A stretch of DNA of 49,892 nt, taken from NCBI GenBank assembly GCA_019310965.1, contig JAFDDG010000021.1, positions 1 to 49,892 of the forward strand, read 5' to 3'. How positions within the stretch are numbered: position 1 is the first letter of the stretch; every line of letters starts with the position of its first letter. Below are positions 19,822 through 30,668 of the stretch, piece by piece. The stretch comes from Deltaproteobacteria bacterium (GTDB taxonomy: Bacteria; Myxococcota_A; UBA9160; SMWR01). Below the pieces are notes generated by a model. It made no database searches and was not told the DNA's origin. It saw only the letters and a program-made list of their open reading frames with translations. The translations under genes and the position numbers were made by a program.

Positions 19822-21183
19822 CTACGCCACGACGGGTGCGGCGAGACCCAGCAGCTCCGCCAGCTCGGCGTGCGATTCGACCAGGTGGTCGGCATCGGCC
19901 AGGTCGCTCGCGTCATCGTGGCGGGCGCGGATGCGGACGGTCGTCATGCCGAGAGCGCGAGCGCCGGCAACGTCCGTGCGCCGCAGGTCCCCGACGTGTA
20001 GAGCGTGCTCGGGCGGCACGCCGAGCGGCTCGAGTGCGGCGCGAAACGTGCGAGCGTCGGGCTTCGGCACGCCGAGCTCGTCGGAGAACACCTGGACGGC
20101 GAGGCCCTGCAGCAGGTGGTGCGCGTCGAGGTGACGGCGCACGACGCGCCCCGGTGTGAGACCGGTGTCGCAGATGAGCGCGCAGGGGATCCCCGCGTCT
20201 GCCAGGCCGTCGAGCACGGCGCGGGCGCCGTCGAGCGCCCGCACGCGGCTCGAGTGCGAGGCCTCCTCGAACATCACGATCAGGTCTTCGAGAGCCGGGT
20301 GGGGTGCGCGCAGGCCGAGCTCGGCGAGGCCCGAGAGCGCCACCTCCCGCGCACCGCTGGCCTCGCCCGCCGCCCACAGCCGCATGTGGCGCTCCCAGGC
20401 CGCGTCGAAGGCGCGCCGGGCATCCCGCTGCGAAACGTTGCGACCCGCACTGCGCGCGGCCAGCTGAAGCTCTTCGACGCGCAGTGCGTGCGCCGTTTCC
20501 CAGTCTTCTTCGCAGAGCAATGTGTTCCAGCAGTCGAAGGTCACGGCGCGGGGGCGCGGGGGGGCGGCCGCGCCGCGCCGCAGCCGCTCGCGCAGGCACG
20601 GCGCGGTGAGGACCCTGGCTACGGCCTGCTCGACGCGGCCGTCGGTGGAGACCTGCATGTGCTCATCGGGGGCGAGTGAGATGCAGGGCTCGTAGCGTGC
20701 GGCGAGAGAGCCGTGGATCGCCCGCCAGCCGCCGCGGCCAGGTCCCGAGTCGCGCGCTGCCAGTCGTGCGCGCACGGTTTCGTCACTTGCCACACACTCC
20801 ACCAGCAGGAACGCGGCGCCCACCTCGCGCGCCAGGGCGCGCGCGTGGAGCCGCTGTGCGTTGCGCGGAAAGCAGGCATCGAGCACCACCGGCCGGCCGG
20901 TTGAGAGGGCCTGGCGCGCCCTGCGCATGAACTCGGCGTAGATGCGCTCCTCGAAGCCGCGCTCGAATATCCGCCACCAATCGGCCTCGTGCACCGCAGT
21001 GTGGGGCTGCGGGACGAGCTCGCTGCGCAATCCGTCGCCTTCCACGCAGAGGGCGCCCAGGTGTTCGGCGAGCCCGCGCGCCACGCTGCTCTTTCCGCTC
21101 GCCACCTGGCCGGACATGGCGACCAGCACGGGCGCGCGGGCGGGATCGTGTCGGACCGGCTCGGAAATCGGCGTGCCCCCCAT
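19822..21183 (-). CDS. P-loop kinase :: HAD hydrolase fusion
   Basis: This 453-residue protein joins two enzymes. Residues 1-200 are an AAA_33/zeta-like small-molecule kinase: P-loop MSGQVASGKSS near residues 23-33, then VVLDACFPRNAQRL and an Arg-rich lid (VRARLAARDSGPGR). Residues 215-450 are a HAD-superfamily domain: motif I TFDCWNTLL, motif II ICDTGLT, motif III KPDAR and motif IV HVGDLRRTDVAGA. In motif I the usual second Asp (D+2) is Trp, so classical phosphatase chemistry may be altered. It lies 49-64 nt upstream of the efflux adaptor on the same strand. No substrate is apparent. Confidence 0.78.
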   Translation of the reverse strand: MGGTPISEPVRHDPARAPVLVAMSGQVASGKSSVARGLAEHLGALCVEGDGLRSELVPQPHTAVHEADWWRIFERGFEERIYAEFMRRARQALSTGRPVVLDACFPRNAQRLHARALAREVGAAFLLVECVASDETVRARLAARDSGPGRGGWRAIHGSLAARYEPCISLAPDEHMQVSTDGRVEQAVARVLTAPCLRERLRRGAAAPPRPRAVTFDCWNTLLCEEDWETAHALRVEELQLAARSAGRNVSQRDARRAFDAAWERHMRLWAAGEASGAREVALSGLAELGLRAPHPALEDLIVMFEEASHSSRVRALDGARAVLDGLADAGIPCALICDTGLTPGRVVRRHLDAHHLLQGLAVQVFSDELGVPKPDARTFRAALEPLGVPPEHALHVGDLRRTDVAGARALGMTTVRIRARHDDASDLADADHLVESHAELAELLGLAAPVVA

Positions 21184-21408
21184 TTCGATGCAGCTGCCGT
21201 TGCCTGTGAGGTGTGGTGATGGTATCGGGAGATCCGGCGAAGTGCGGTGGGCGGGGCCGGCACTCGCAGCGGCGCCTCGTCGCCGGAGCCGACGCGTACC
21301 TTCTCATCGAGACCGATGCGCTCGAGGAGCTGCGGCGCACGCGGCGCGTGCTGCCGGGTGTGCGCGGACCGGGCACGCGCTGAGATCCAGCTGCGGGCGT
21401 CGAGTGGC

Positions 21409-22332
21409 TCAGCTCCGAGTCGACGTCCCGCCGCTCTGCGTGCCAAAGAGATCGAGCAGTGTCGCGCGAAGCCAGGCGTGACCGCGATCGCCGACGGCGC
21501 GCTCGTGCCAGACCACGCGAAGCTCGATCGCCGGTGCATCGAACGGCGGTGGGAACGTCCGCACGCCGAGCCCCTTCGCAAACGGTTCGATGGTGCGGCT
21601 CACGGCGGTGCACACGAGATCCGTGCGAGACACGATGAGGGGAGCCGTCGCCAGGCTCCCGATCGTGCACGCGACGCGGCGGGCATAGCCCTGCTGAGCC
21701 AGCAGGGCTTCCACTGTGAACGGCAGGTCCGAGTGCGAAACGGTCTCCGTCGCGAGGTGCGCTTCGGCCAGGTAGCGCTTCAGGCTGAGGTGGCGCCGGA
21801 TGCGCGGATGGCCCCTGCGCACCAGGCACACGACGCGATCGCTGTAGAGCGGAGCGCTGTGGAATCCGGGCGGTGTCGCGTCGAAGCGTCCGATGGCCAG
21901 GTCGAGCTGTCCGACGGCGAGCTCGGCCACGGTCTCGCGGTTCGAAACCAGCGACCGGGTCTCGACATCGAGTCCCGGGGCCTCGCGTGCCAGGCGCTCG
22001 AGCAGGCGCGGCAGCACGACGACCTGCGTGGTGTCGAGGCATCCCATCGCGAACGAGCGCCGGGTTCGCGCCGGATCGAACTCGGGTTCCGGTGCGAGTG
22101 CGGCGCCGATGGCTTCGAGCGCTCGCTCGAGCGGCTCCTCCGCAGCGAGGGCGCGGGCCGTGGGCACCATGCGATGCCCGGAACGGATCAGAATCGGGTC
22201 CTCCAGCAGCTCGCGCAGGCGCCCCAGGGCGCGACTCATGGCGGGTTGGCTCAAGCCCACCCGGGCGGCCGCGCGCGTGACGTTGCGTTCCGCCAGCAGC
22301 GCCTCCAGCGCCACCAGCAGATTGAGATCCAT
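21409..22332 (-). CDS. LysR family transcriptional regulator
   Basis: This one-component regulator, 307 residues from ATG 22332, begins MDLNLLVALEALLAERNVTRAAARVGLSQPAMSRALGRLRE, a textbook LysR winged helix-turn-helix. ATGs at 22374, 22365 and 22356 would add 8-14 residues. The effector-binding domain spans about 90-300. It is transcribed away from the plsB operon, and LysR proteins often control the divergent neighbour, so it is a candidate regulator of that operon. The inducer is unknown. Confidence 0.88.
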   Translation of the reverse strand: MDLNLLVALEALLAERNVTRAAARVGLSQPAMSRALGRLRELLEDPILIRSGHRMVPTARALAAEEPLERALEAIGAALAPEPEFDPARTRRSFAMGCLDTTQVVVLPRLLERLAREAPGLDVETRSLVSNRETVAELAVGQLDLAIGRFDATPPGFHSAPLYSDRVVCLVRRGHPRIRRHLSLKRYLAEAHLATETVSHSDLPFTVEALLAQQGYARRVACTIGSLATAPLIVSRTDLVCTAVSRTIEPFAKGLGVRTFPPPFDAPAIELRVVWHERAVGDRGHAWLRATLLDLFGTQSGGTSTRS

Positions 22333-22378
22333 GCTCGCCAAATGCGTTCCATGCATACGAACCATATCTAACATTCAT

Positions 22379-22408
22379 TTGAAACATTTTCCATCCAGGC
22401 GATATAAC
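22379..22408 (+). promoter_or_regulatory. Sigma70 promoter for the plsB-WS/DGAT-plsC-gpsA operon
   Basis: TTGAAA (22379-22384) and TATAAC (22403-22408) have an 18-bp spacer, a near-consensus promoter. It lies in the LysR-plsB divergent spacer, 38 nt before the plsB ATG. Confidence 0.7.
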
Positions 22409-22446
22409 AGCGGAGGGGTCAGTGCCGAAGCAACGGGAGAGATCCG

Positions 22447-24807
22447 ATGTCCGAAACCCAGTCGACAGCGCCCGCCGCGAGCGAGCCGGGCAAGCGAGTG
22501 CCCGAAGGCCGCCGCGTGATCTTCTTGCTCGATGCGGCGTCCGCGCTCGAGGAGCGCATGCTTCGCCGCTGGGTCGAAGCGCGTTGCGGCGAGAGCGCGC
22601 CTGCCGAGGTGGTGCGTCTGGATGCTTCGCGGCGTGTGCGGCCGGGCGATGGGGAGGTTCTGGAAACCGCTCTCGCCACCGACGATGACCCGCTGCTGCT
22701 CCCCTTGCGCGTGGCGTGGCTCGCACCGCAGCGGGATGGCCGCCGTGCGGCGCGGCTCTCTCACCTCCTGTTGCTCGGCGACCCGAGGGATCCGGGCAGC
22801 CTGCGCGCGCGGTGGATCGCGCGCCTGAAGCCGGATCGTTGCCGGATCGTGGAGGCCGAGGCGGCCCCGGCCTCCGAGCTGCGCCAGCGTTGGCGCGCCG
22901 CGTTGGGGCAGGACGTGGCAGAGACCGTTGGCCTGGCGCAGTTCGTCGCGCGGCAGGCGGCCCTGGCCCTCGAGCGCGGCGAACGCAAGCTGCGCGGCGC
23001 GCGCTACAAGGTGCCGCGCCTGCTGCGCGAGGACATCCTCGAGCGGTCCGCTTTCCAGGGCGGTATCGCGCGGCTGGCGCGGGAGCTCGGACGGGAGCCT
23101 CGCGCGCTCGCGCGCGAAGCTTCGCGCGCGCTGCGCGAGATTGCGGCCAGCCACAGTCCGCTGATGATCGACGTCTTCGCGCAGATCCTCGGCTCATCGA
23201 TGCGTGGTTACGAATCGCTCCGCGTGGATCAGGCGCAGGTGGAGGAGATCCGCCTGCTCGCGCAGCGTCATCCACTCGTCTTCTTGCCGACACATAAGTC
23301 CAACCTCGATCACGGGGTACTGCGCCGCGTTCTCCACGAGAACGGGCTTCCGCCGAATCACACTGCGGGCGGAGACAACATGAAATTCTTTCCGATGGGG
23401 TCCATCGCCCGCCGAGCGGGCATCTTCTTCATCCGGCGCAGCTTCAAGGAAGATGCGGTCTACAAGTTCGTCTTGCGCAGCTATATCGACTTCCTGATCG
23501 AGAAGCGGTTTCCGCTCGAATGGTACGTCGAAGGTGGGCGCTCGCGCTCCGGCAAGCTCCTGCCTCCGCGTTACGGCCTGTTGGCGTACGTCGTCGACGC
23601 GTACCGGCGCGGCAAGAGCGAAGACGTCATGCTGATTCCGGTTTCGATTGCCTACGATCAGATCTCCGAGGTCGGTGAATACGCCGCCGAGCAGCGCGGA
23701 GTGCCGAAGGAGCGAGAAGGCCTGGGCTGGCTGATTCGTTTCCAGCGCCGACTCGGACGACAGTACGGCAATATCGACCTGCGCTTCGGCGAGCCGCTCT
23801 CCTTGCGCAAGACGATCGGTGAACCTCCGCAGAGCGGGCAGGTCGACGCCACCGAACCCGACCTCACGGTGCAGAAGATCGCTTTCGAGGTCTGCGCCCG
23901 GATCAATCGGGTTACCCCCATTACGCCGATCTCGCTTGCCATGCTCGCCTTGTTGCGGACCGACAGCGCCATGAGCGTCAGCGAGCTGCGAAACGCCCTG
24001 GTCCCGCTCGTCGAGTACGTCGAGCGGCGCGGGCTTCCGACCACCGAGAAGCTCGTCTTCGACACGCCGAAGGATCTGGAACGTCTGCTCGATCCTCTCG
24101 TCGCGAACGGTGTACTCGCTCGCTTCGACGGCGGCCGGGATGTGGTCTATTCGATCGACGGCAATCAGCCGATTGCGGCCGCCTACTACCGAAATACGAT
24201 CATTCACTTCCTCATCAACGGTGCCATCGCCGAGCTCGCCCTTCTGAGCGCCGCCGAGTCGGAAGATTGCCGCGGAGCGTTCTGGGCGGAAGTGAACCGC
24301 TTGCGAGACGTGCTCAAGTTCGAATTCTTCTTTGCGGAGAAGGATGTCTATCTCGGCGAAATTCGCCGCGAGCTGGCGCTGCACGCTCTGGACTGGGAGA
24401 GCCAGCTCGACCGACCGAGCGAGGTCCGCGCGCTGCTCCAGCAGATCCGCCCGTTTCTCGCGCATCGCGTGCTGCGCCCCTTCCTCGAGGCGTACTGGGT
24501 CGTGGCAGATCATCTGGCGAGCCTGTCCCACGCGCAGGCCGCCGACGAGACGGAGCTGCTACGCGCATGCCTGGCGTGGGGCCAGCAGTACGTGCTGCAA
24601 CGCCGCATCCAGAGCCGGGAGGCCGTGTCGCGGTCGCTGCTGCAGACGGGGTTGCGGCTCGCGGGTCATCGGGGGCTGCTCGATGCCGCGTCGCCGACAC
24701 TCGCCGAGGAGCGGCGGCAATTTGCAGACGAGCTGCGCGAGACCCTGGGTCGTGTCGATGCCATCGATGCGCTCGGCGCCGCGCGCCGCGCCGGCGCACT
24801 GGCCTAG
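22447..24807 (+). CDS. plsB: Glycerol-3-phosphate 1-O-acyltransferase PlsB
   Basis: This enzyme performs the first acylation of glycerol 3-phosphate, making lysophosphatidate at the inner membrane. The 786-residue length fits the PlsB family. Acyltransferase motifs are present: block I HKSNLDH with the HX4D pair His283/Asp288, block II around GIFFIRRSFKED, block III EGGRSRSGK (362-370) and block IV IPVSIAYDQI. The ATG 22447 follows GGGAGA. It is the first gene of a four-gene operon that continues with a wax synthase/DGAT, a PlsC fusion and gpsA. Confidence 0.95.
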   Translation: MSETQSTAPAASEPGKRVPEGRRVIFLLDAASALEERMLRRWVEARCGESAPAEVVRLDASRRVRPGDGEVLETALATDDDPLLLPLRVAWLAPQRDGRRAARLSHLLLLGDPRDPGSLRARWIARLKPDRCRIVEAEAAPASELRQRWRAALGQDVAETVGLAQFVARQAALALERGERKLRGARYKVPRLLREDILERSAFQGGIARLARELGREPRALAREASRALREIAASHSPLMIDVFAQILGSSMRGYESLRVDQAQVEEIRLLAQRHPLVFLPTHKSNLDHGVLRRVLHENGLPPNHTAGGDNMKFFPMGSIARRAGIFFIRRSFKEDAVYKFVLRSYIDFLIEKRFPLEWYVEGGRSRSGKLLPPRYGLLAYVVDAYRRGKSEDVMLIPVSIAYDQISEVGEYAAEQRGVPKEREGLGWLIRFQRRLGRQYGNIDLRFGEPLSLRKTIGEPPQSGQVDATEPDLTVQKIAFEVCARINRVTPITPISLAMLALLRTDSAMSVSELRNALVPLVEYVERRGLPTTEKLVFDTPKDLERLLDPLVANGVLARFDGGRDVVYSIDGNQPIAAAYYRNTIIHFLINGAIAELALLSAAESEDCRGAFWAEVNRLRDVLKFEFFFAEKDVYLGEIRRELALHALDWESQLDRPSEVRALLQQIRPFLAHRVLRPFLEAYWVVADHLASLSHAQAADETELLRACLAWGQQYVLQRRIQSREAVSRSLLQTGLRLAGHRGLLDAASPTLAEERRQFADELRETLGRVDAIDALGAARRAGALA

Positions 24808-24817
24808 GAGATTCGAG

Positions 24818-26239
24818 ATGGACCCGGAGAACTACGAACGCCTGTCGGCCATGGACACGTCTTTCCTGGTGCTCGAGAAGCCGGGCTGTCCGCTGCACGT
24901 CTCCGCGACGATCCTCTACGAGTCGGGAGGCTTGGCCACGGCGGACGGCGGCGTCGACATCGAGGCCTACCGAAAGGCGACCGCGGCGGTTCTGCATCGC
25001 ATTCCGCGCTATCGACAGAAGCTCCAGTGGATCCCGGTGGTCGGTCATCCCGTCTGGGTCGACGATCCGGACTTCAACCTCGATTACCACATCCGCCACA
25101 CCAGCCTGCCGCGGCCGGGGAACCTGGCACAGCTCAAGCGCCTGTCGGCTCGCATCATGGCGCAGCCGCTCGACCTCACGAAGCCGCTCTGGGAGATGTG
25201 GCTGGTCGAGGGGCTCGAGGGCGATCGCTTCGCTGTCATCAGCAAGATCCACCACTGCATGATCGACGGCGCCGCCGGTCAGGATCTCGCCCAGATCCTG
25301 CACAACACGGAGCCCGACCAGACGACACTTGGCGAGCCGTTGCCGTTCGAGCCACGCCCGGCTCCCACCGATGCCGAGCTGATGCGCGACGAGGCGATGC
25401 GTTATGCGAGCCTGCCGCTGCGCGCGTTTCGCAACCTGACGGCCGCGCTGAGCGAGGTGGATGAGCTGCAGCGCAGCTTTGGCACGCGCGCGCGCACGAT
25501 CGTCGACATGATGCGCTCGATGCGAGAGGTGCCCGCGAAGACCCTGCTCAACGAACCGGTGGGCCCACATCGCCGCTTCGACTGGCTCGACATGCCTCTC
25601 GCCGACGTGAAGGCGGCGCGCAGGGCGCTGGGTTGCACGATCAACGACCTGGTTCTTGCGATCGTGAGCGGTGCGGTCCGGGAGTTCCTGCTCGGGCGCG
25701 GGGAGTGCCTCGACGCGGCGGATTTCCGCATCGCGGCGCCGGTGAGCATCCGAAGTGAGGACGAACGGGGCAAGCTCGGAAATCGCGTCTCTCAGTGGTT
25801 CGTGCGGGCGCCCATAGACGAGGCCGACCCGCTCGAACGTCTGAGGCACATCTGCGCCCTCACCGAGGAGCTCAAGGCCTCGAAGCAGGCGCTCGATGCA
25901 GATCTCATCATGGCCATGGCCGAGTGGACGCCGACAGTCCTTCTCACCCTCGCGAGTCGCTCGGCGTCGGGATCGGCGCCCTACAACATGATGGTGACCA
26001 ACGTGCCGGGTCCCCAGTTTCCGCTCTATCTGCTCGGCGCGAAGATGGAGGCGCTCTACTCCCAGGTGCCGATTGCGGACTGCACGGCGCTGGGCGTTGC
26101 GCTGGTCAGCTACGACGGCAAGCTCTGCTGGGGCTTCAATGCCGACTTCGAGATCGTGCCGGACCTCGACGCGTTCGTGCGGTGTATTGAGAACGCGTTC
26201 GCAGAGTTGGTTGGCGCTGTGGCCGCGCGGGAGGAATGA
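24818..26239 (+). CDS. Wax ester synthase / diacylglycerol acyltransferase (WS/DGAT)
   Basis: This enzyme transfers acyl groups from acyl-CoA to diacylglycerol or fatty alcohol, making storage lipids. The product has 473 residues. The catalytic motif HHCMIDG (145-151) matches HHxxxDG, and PLWEMWLVEGLEGDRFAV precedes it as in known members. The later segment YNMMVTNVPGPQFPLYLLGA is the conserved NVPGP block. The frame is open upstream through plsB as a shadow; ATG 24818 with GGAG is the start. It overlaps the HAD::PlsC gene. The order plsB-WS/DGAT-plsC resembles the plsB2-plsC-Rv2484c cluster of mycobacteria. Confidence 0.93.
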   Translation: MDPENYERLSAMDTSFLVLEKPGCPLHVSATILYESGGLATADGGVDIEAYRKATAAVLHRIPRYRQKLQWIPVVGHPVWVDDPDFNLDYHIRHTSLPRPGNLAQLKRLSARIMAQPLDLTKPLWEMWLVEGLEGDRFAVISKIHHCMIDGAAGQDLAQILHNTEPDQTTLGEPLPFEPRPAPTDAELMRDEAMRYASLPLRAFRNLTAALSEVDELQRSFGTRARTIVDMMRSMREVPAKTLLNEPVGPHRRFDWLDMPLADVKAARRALGCTINDLVLAIVSGAVREFLLGRGECLDAADFRIAAPVSIRSEDERGKLGNRVSQWFVRAPIDEADPLERLRHICALTEELKASKQALDADLIMAMAEWTPTVLLTLASRSASGSAPYNMMVTNVPGPQFPLYLLGAKMEALYSQVPIADCTALGVALVSYDGKLCWGFNADFEIVPDLDAFVRCIENAFAELVGAVAAREE

Positions 26240-26241
26240 AC

Positions 26242-27660
26242 ATGGCATCACGCAAGGAGCTGACGAAGGAGATCGACCAGGCTGCCAGCGGGCCCAAGAT
26301 CGGAGCTTTCTTCGACGTGGACCGGACGCTGCTCGCCGGTTTTTCGGCCGCTGCGTTCATGCGCGACAAGATGGCATCCGAGGGCATTTCGCTCTCGGAC
26401 TCGCTCAGCGGCGCGGCCAGCGCCCTGCGCTTCGGCCTCAATCGCACGAGCTTTCCGAGTTTTCTCGAAGAGACGTCGGGCGACCTGGTTGGGCTCACGG
26501 AGACGGAGCTCGCGGAGTTTGGGGAGCGGGTCTTCTCGCAACGGCTCGTGACGGACATCTATCCCGAATCGCGCGCGCTCGTCGAGGCGCACCAGCGCCG
26601 CGGGCATACGGTGGCCATCATCTCTTCGGCGACGCACTTCCAGGTCGATGCACTCGCCAAGGAGCTGGGGATCGAGCACGTGATGTGCACCGAGCTGGAA
26701 TTTCGCAAGGGCCGCTTCACGGGCAAGGTGGCGCGGCCCGCTTGCTACCGGGAAGGCAAGGCGCAGGCCGCGGAGGCGCTTGCCGCGGCGCACGACCTCG
26801 ATCTCTCGGAGAGCTATTTCTACAGCGACAGCCGCGACGACCTGCCGCTACTCGACCTCGTGGGCCGGCCGCGGCTGGTGAACCCCGACAGCAGTCTGAC
26901 GGAGATCGCGGCGCGGCGCGGCTGGCCCGTGTATCGCTTCACGAGCCGCGGACAGCCGGGCATCCGCGAGGTGGCGGGGCTCGTGGGGGCGCTCGGGGCA
27001 CTCGCACCGGCCGCGATGGTCGGCGTGCCCGCAGCGGTCGGTAGTGGCAGCCTGCGCAAGGGCCTCGACCTGTTGCTGAGTACGTACGCGGACCTCAGCA
27101 CCGCCATCACCGGCGTGGATCTCCAGGTAGAAGGAGAAGAGCATCTCTGGTCGCAGCGTCCTGCGGTGTTCATCTTCAACCACCAGAGTGGTCTCGACGC
27201 GTTGCTGATGGCGCGCCTGCTGCGTCGGGACATCGTGGGCGTGGGCAAGCAAGAGCTCGCGGACATGCCGATCGTGGGATCCCTGCTCAAGCTGGCCGGC
27301 ACGGTATTCGTCGACCGCGGGGACCGCGCGCAGGCCATCCGCGCGATGCAGCCCGCAATCGAGGCCACCCGCCAGGGGCTCTCGATCCTGATCGCGCCCG
27401 AGGGCACGCGGAGCAGCTCCAAGAAGCTCGGGCCCTTCAAGAAGGGCGCGTTCCACATGGCGATGGCGGCGGGCGTGCCGATCGTGCCGGTGGTGTTGCG
27501 CAACGCCGGCGATGCCCTGCCCCGGGACGGCGTGATGATTCGTTCCGCCACGATCGAGGTCGTGGTACATCCCCCGATTCCGACGAGCGATTGGCAGCGC
27601 GAGGAGCTCGACGAACGCATCGCCGAGATCCACAGGCTCTTCGAGGAGACGCTCGCATGA
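26242..27660 (+). CDS. HAD-IB phosphatase :: 1-acylglycerol-3-phosphate acyltransferase (PlsC) fusion
   Basis: This is a two-domain enzyme of 472 residues. The N-terminal HAD-IB domain has motif I FFDVDRTLL (Asp25/Asp27), the SSATHFQVD motif II region and a YSDSRDDLPLL motif IV. The C-terminal PlsC domain has FNHQSGLDALL with His314/Asp319 and APEGTRSSSKK near residue 385. GGGAGG at 26229-26234 fits ATG 26242, not ATG 26236. Homologues in mycobacteria (Rv2483c) are annotated as SerB-like/PlsC fusions. In this context the HAD half is a candidate phosphatidate phosphatase, which is inference. gpsA starts inside its last codons. Confidence 0.9.
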   Translation: MASRKELTKEIDQAASGPKIGAFFDVDRTLLAGFSAAAFMRDKMASEGISLSDSLSGAASALRFGLNRTSFPSFLEETSGDLVGLTETELAEFGERVFSQRLVTDIYPESRALVEAHQRRGHTVAIISSATHFQVDALAKELGIEHVMCTELEFRKGRFTGKVARPACYREGKAQAAEALAAAHDLDLSESYFYSDSRDDLPLLDLVGRPRLVNPDSSLTEIAARRGWPVYRFTSRGQPGIREVAGLVGALGALAPAAMVGVPAAVGSGSLRKGLDLLLSTYADLSTAITGVDLQVEGEEHLWSQRPAVFIFNHQSGLDALLMARLLRRDIVGVGKQELADMPIVGSLLKLAGTVFVDRGDRAQAIRAMQPAIEATRQGLSILIAPEGTRSSSKKLGPFKKGAFHMAMAAGVPIVPVVLRNAGDALPRDGVMIRSATIEVVVHPPIPTSDWQREELDERIAEIHRLFEETLA

Positions 27661-28652
27661 GAGCTGCCGTGATCGGTGCGGGATCGTGGGGCACGACAGT
27701 TGCGACGTTGGCGTCGCGCAACGTGCCGACGATCCTGTGGGCGCGGCGCCCAGAGGTGGCGAAGGAGATCGTCGAGCATCGGGCGAATCGGCGCTACCTG
27801 CCGGACCACGTGCTGCCCGAGGCGCTCGAGGCCACCAGTGATCTGGAGGAGGCGGCGCGCGATGCCGACCTACTGGTGGTCGCCGTCCCCTCGCACGGCT
27901 TTCGCCAGACCCTGGAGGCCGTGGCCCCCCACGTACGCCCATGGGTGCCCGTGGTGAGCCTCTCGAAGGGGCTCGAGCAGGGCTCGATGTTGCGCATGAC
28001 GCAGATCGTGGATCAGGTTCTGCCCGGTCACCCGGCCGGCGTGCTCACCGGACCGAACCTCGCGCAGGAGATCATCGGCGGACACGCTGCCGCCAGCGTG
28101 ATCGGCATGCAGGACCTGGTGGTCGCCGAGGCGCTACAGGATGTTTTTTCCGGCGGCCTGTTCCGGGTCTACACGAACCACGACGTGGTGGGTTGCGAGC
28201 TCGGCGGTGCGCTCAAGAACGTCATTGCGATCGCAACCGGCATGGCGCAGGCGCTCTCCGTCGGCGACAACACGCGCGCGATGGTGATCACGCGAGGTCT
28301 CGCCGAGCTCACGCACCTCGGCGTTGCGATGGGTGGCGAGCCGGCGACGTTCGCGGGCCTCGCCGGTCTCGGTGACCTTCTCGCGACCTGCATGAGCCCG
28401 CAGAGCCGGAATCGCCACGTCGGCGAGCAGCTCGGCATGGGCCGCAAGATCGACGCGATCATCGCCGACATGAACATGGTGGCCGAAGGGGTCAAGACGG
28501 CGGCCGTCGTCATGGAGCTCGCAAAGCGCCACGGCGTGGAGATGCCGGTTTCGGAGGAGATCTACGCCGTGCTCTACCAGGGCCGCGACGCGGGTGACGC
28601 CTACCGCGGGCTGCAAGGCAGAAAAGCGGGTCACGAGCGGGACAGCGGCTGA
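27657..28652 (+). CDS. gpsA: NAD(P)H-dependent glycerol-3-phosphate dehydrogenase
   Basis: This enzyme reduces dihydroxyacetone phosphate to sn-glycerol 3-phosphate, the backbone for PlsB. The 331-residue product starts MRAAVIGAGSWGTTVA, a Rossmann dinucleotide fold. Also present are SLSKGLE, LTGPNLAQEI, ELGGALKNVIAIATGMAQAL with the catalytic Lys, and GLGDLLATCMSPQSRNRHVG. Its ATG overlaps the preceding stop (ATGA). As the last gene of the lipid operon it closes the route from glycolysis to acylated glycerol. Confidence 0.96.
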   Translation: MRAAVIGAGSWGTTVATLASRNVPTILWARRPEVAKEIVEHRANRRYLPDHVLPEALEATSDLEEAARDADLLVVAVPSHGFRQTLEAVAPHVRPWVPVVSLSKGLEQGSMLRMTQIVDQVLPGHPAGVLTGPNLAQEIIGGHAAASVIGMQDLVVAEALQDVFSGGLFRVYTNHDVVGCELGGALKNVIAIATGMAQALSVGDNTRAMVITRGLAELTHLGVAMGGEPATFAGLAGLGDLLATCMSPQSRNRHVGEQLGMGRKIDAIIADMNMVAEGVKTAAVVMELAKRHGVEMPVSEEIYAVLYQGRDAGDAYRGLQGRKAGHERDSG

Positions 28653-28743
28653 GCGGTCCGGCTCGCGCCGTCTTTCTGCGCGCGCTCGATCGGGGGCACG
28701 CTTCCTCTGCCGGCCGTCCCCGGGTGCACGGTGCGAGGCCGGG

Positions 28744-30404
<1,661 letters not shown>

Positions 30405-30471
30405 GATCGTGGGACCTTTCTGGTTCGGACCGCGCGAGAGCGAGCCCGGCGAGCGATTCACGGCCTCACAC

Positions 30472-30487
30472 AGCAAGCTGCGTGCCA
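30472..30487 (-). promoter_or_regulatory. Sigma54 (RpoN) promoter of amtB-glnK
   Basis: On the minus strand the sequence is TGGCACGCAGCTTGCT, an exact match to the -24/-12 consensus TGGCAC-N5-TTGCW. The predicted transcript starts near 30461, about 57 nt before the amtB ATG. Confidence 0.85.
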
Positions 30488-30649
30488 GGGTGACCGCGGC
30501 CGGAGTGCCGAGCTGGCGGCTTCCTGGCGCAAACGAGCCGGGATCGGCGCAGCGCGTGCCTGAATGCTGGGCATGGACTGCCCGGAGAGTGGGCATTGGC
30601 GAACCTGGCCTTCGCCCTTCATGCCCGGCGCTGCGCGCGTTTTCGCGAT

Positions 30650-30668
30650 GCGGTGGGTTCGCCACCGC
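30650..30668 (-). terminator. Possible terminator hairpin after the TetR-DUF3604 unit
   Basis: GCGGTGG pairs with CCACCGC over a 5-nt loop, about 56 nt beyond the DUF3604 stop. There is no clear U-tract, so function is uncertain. Confidence 0.3.
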
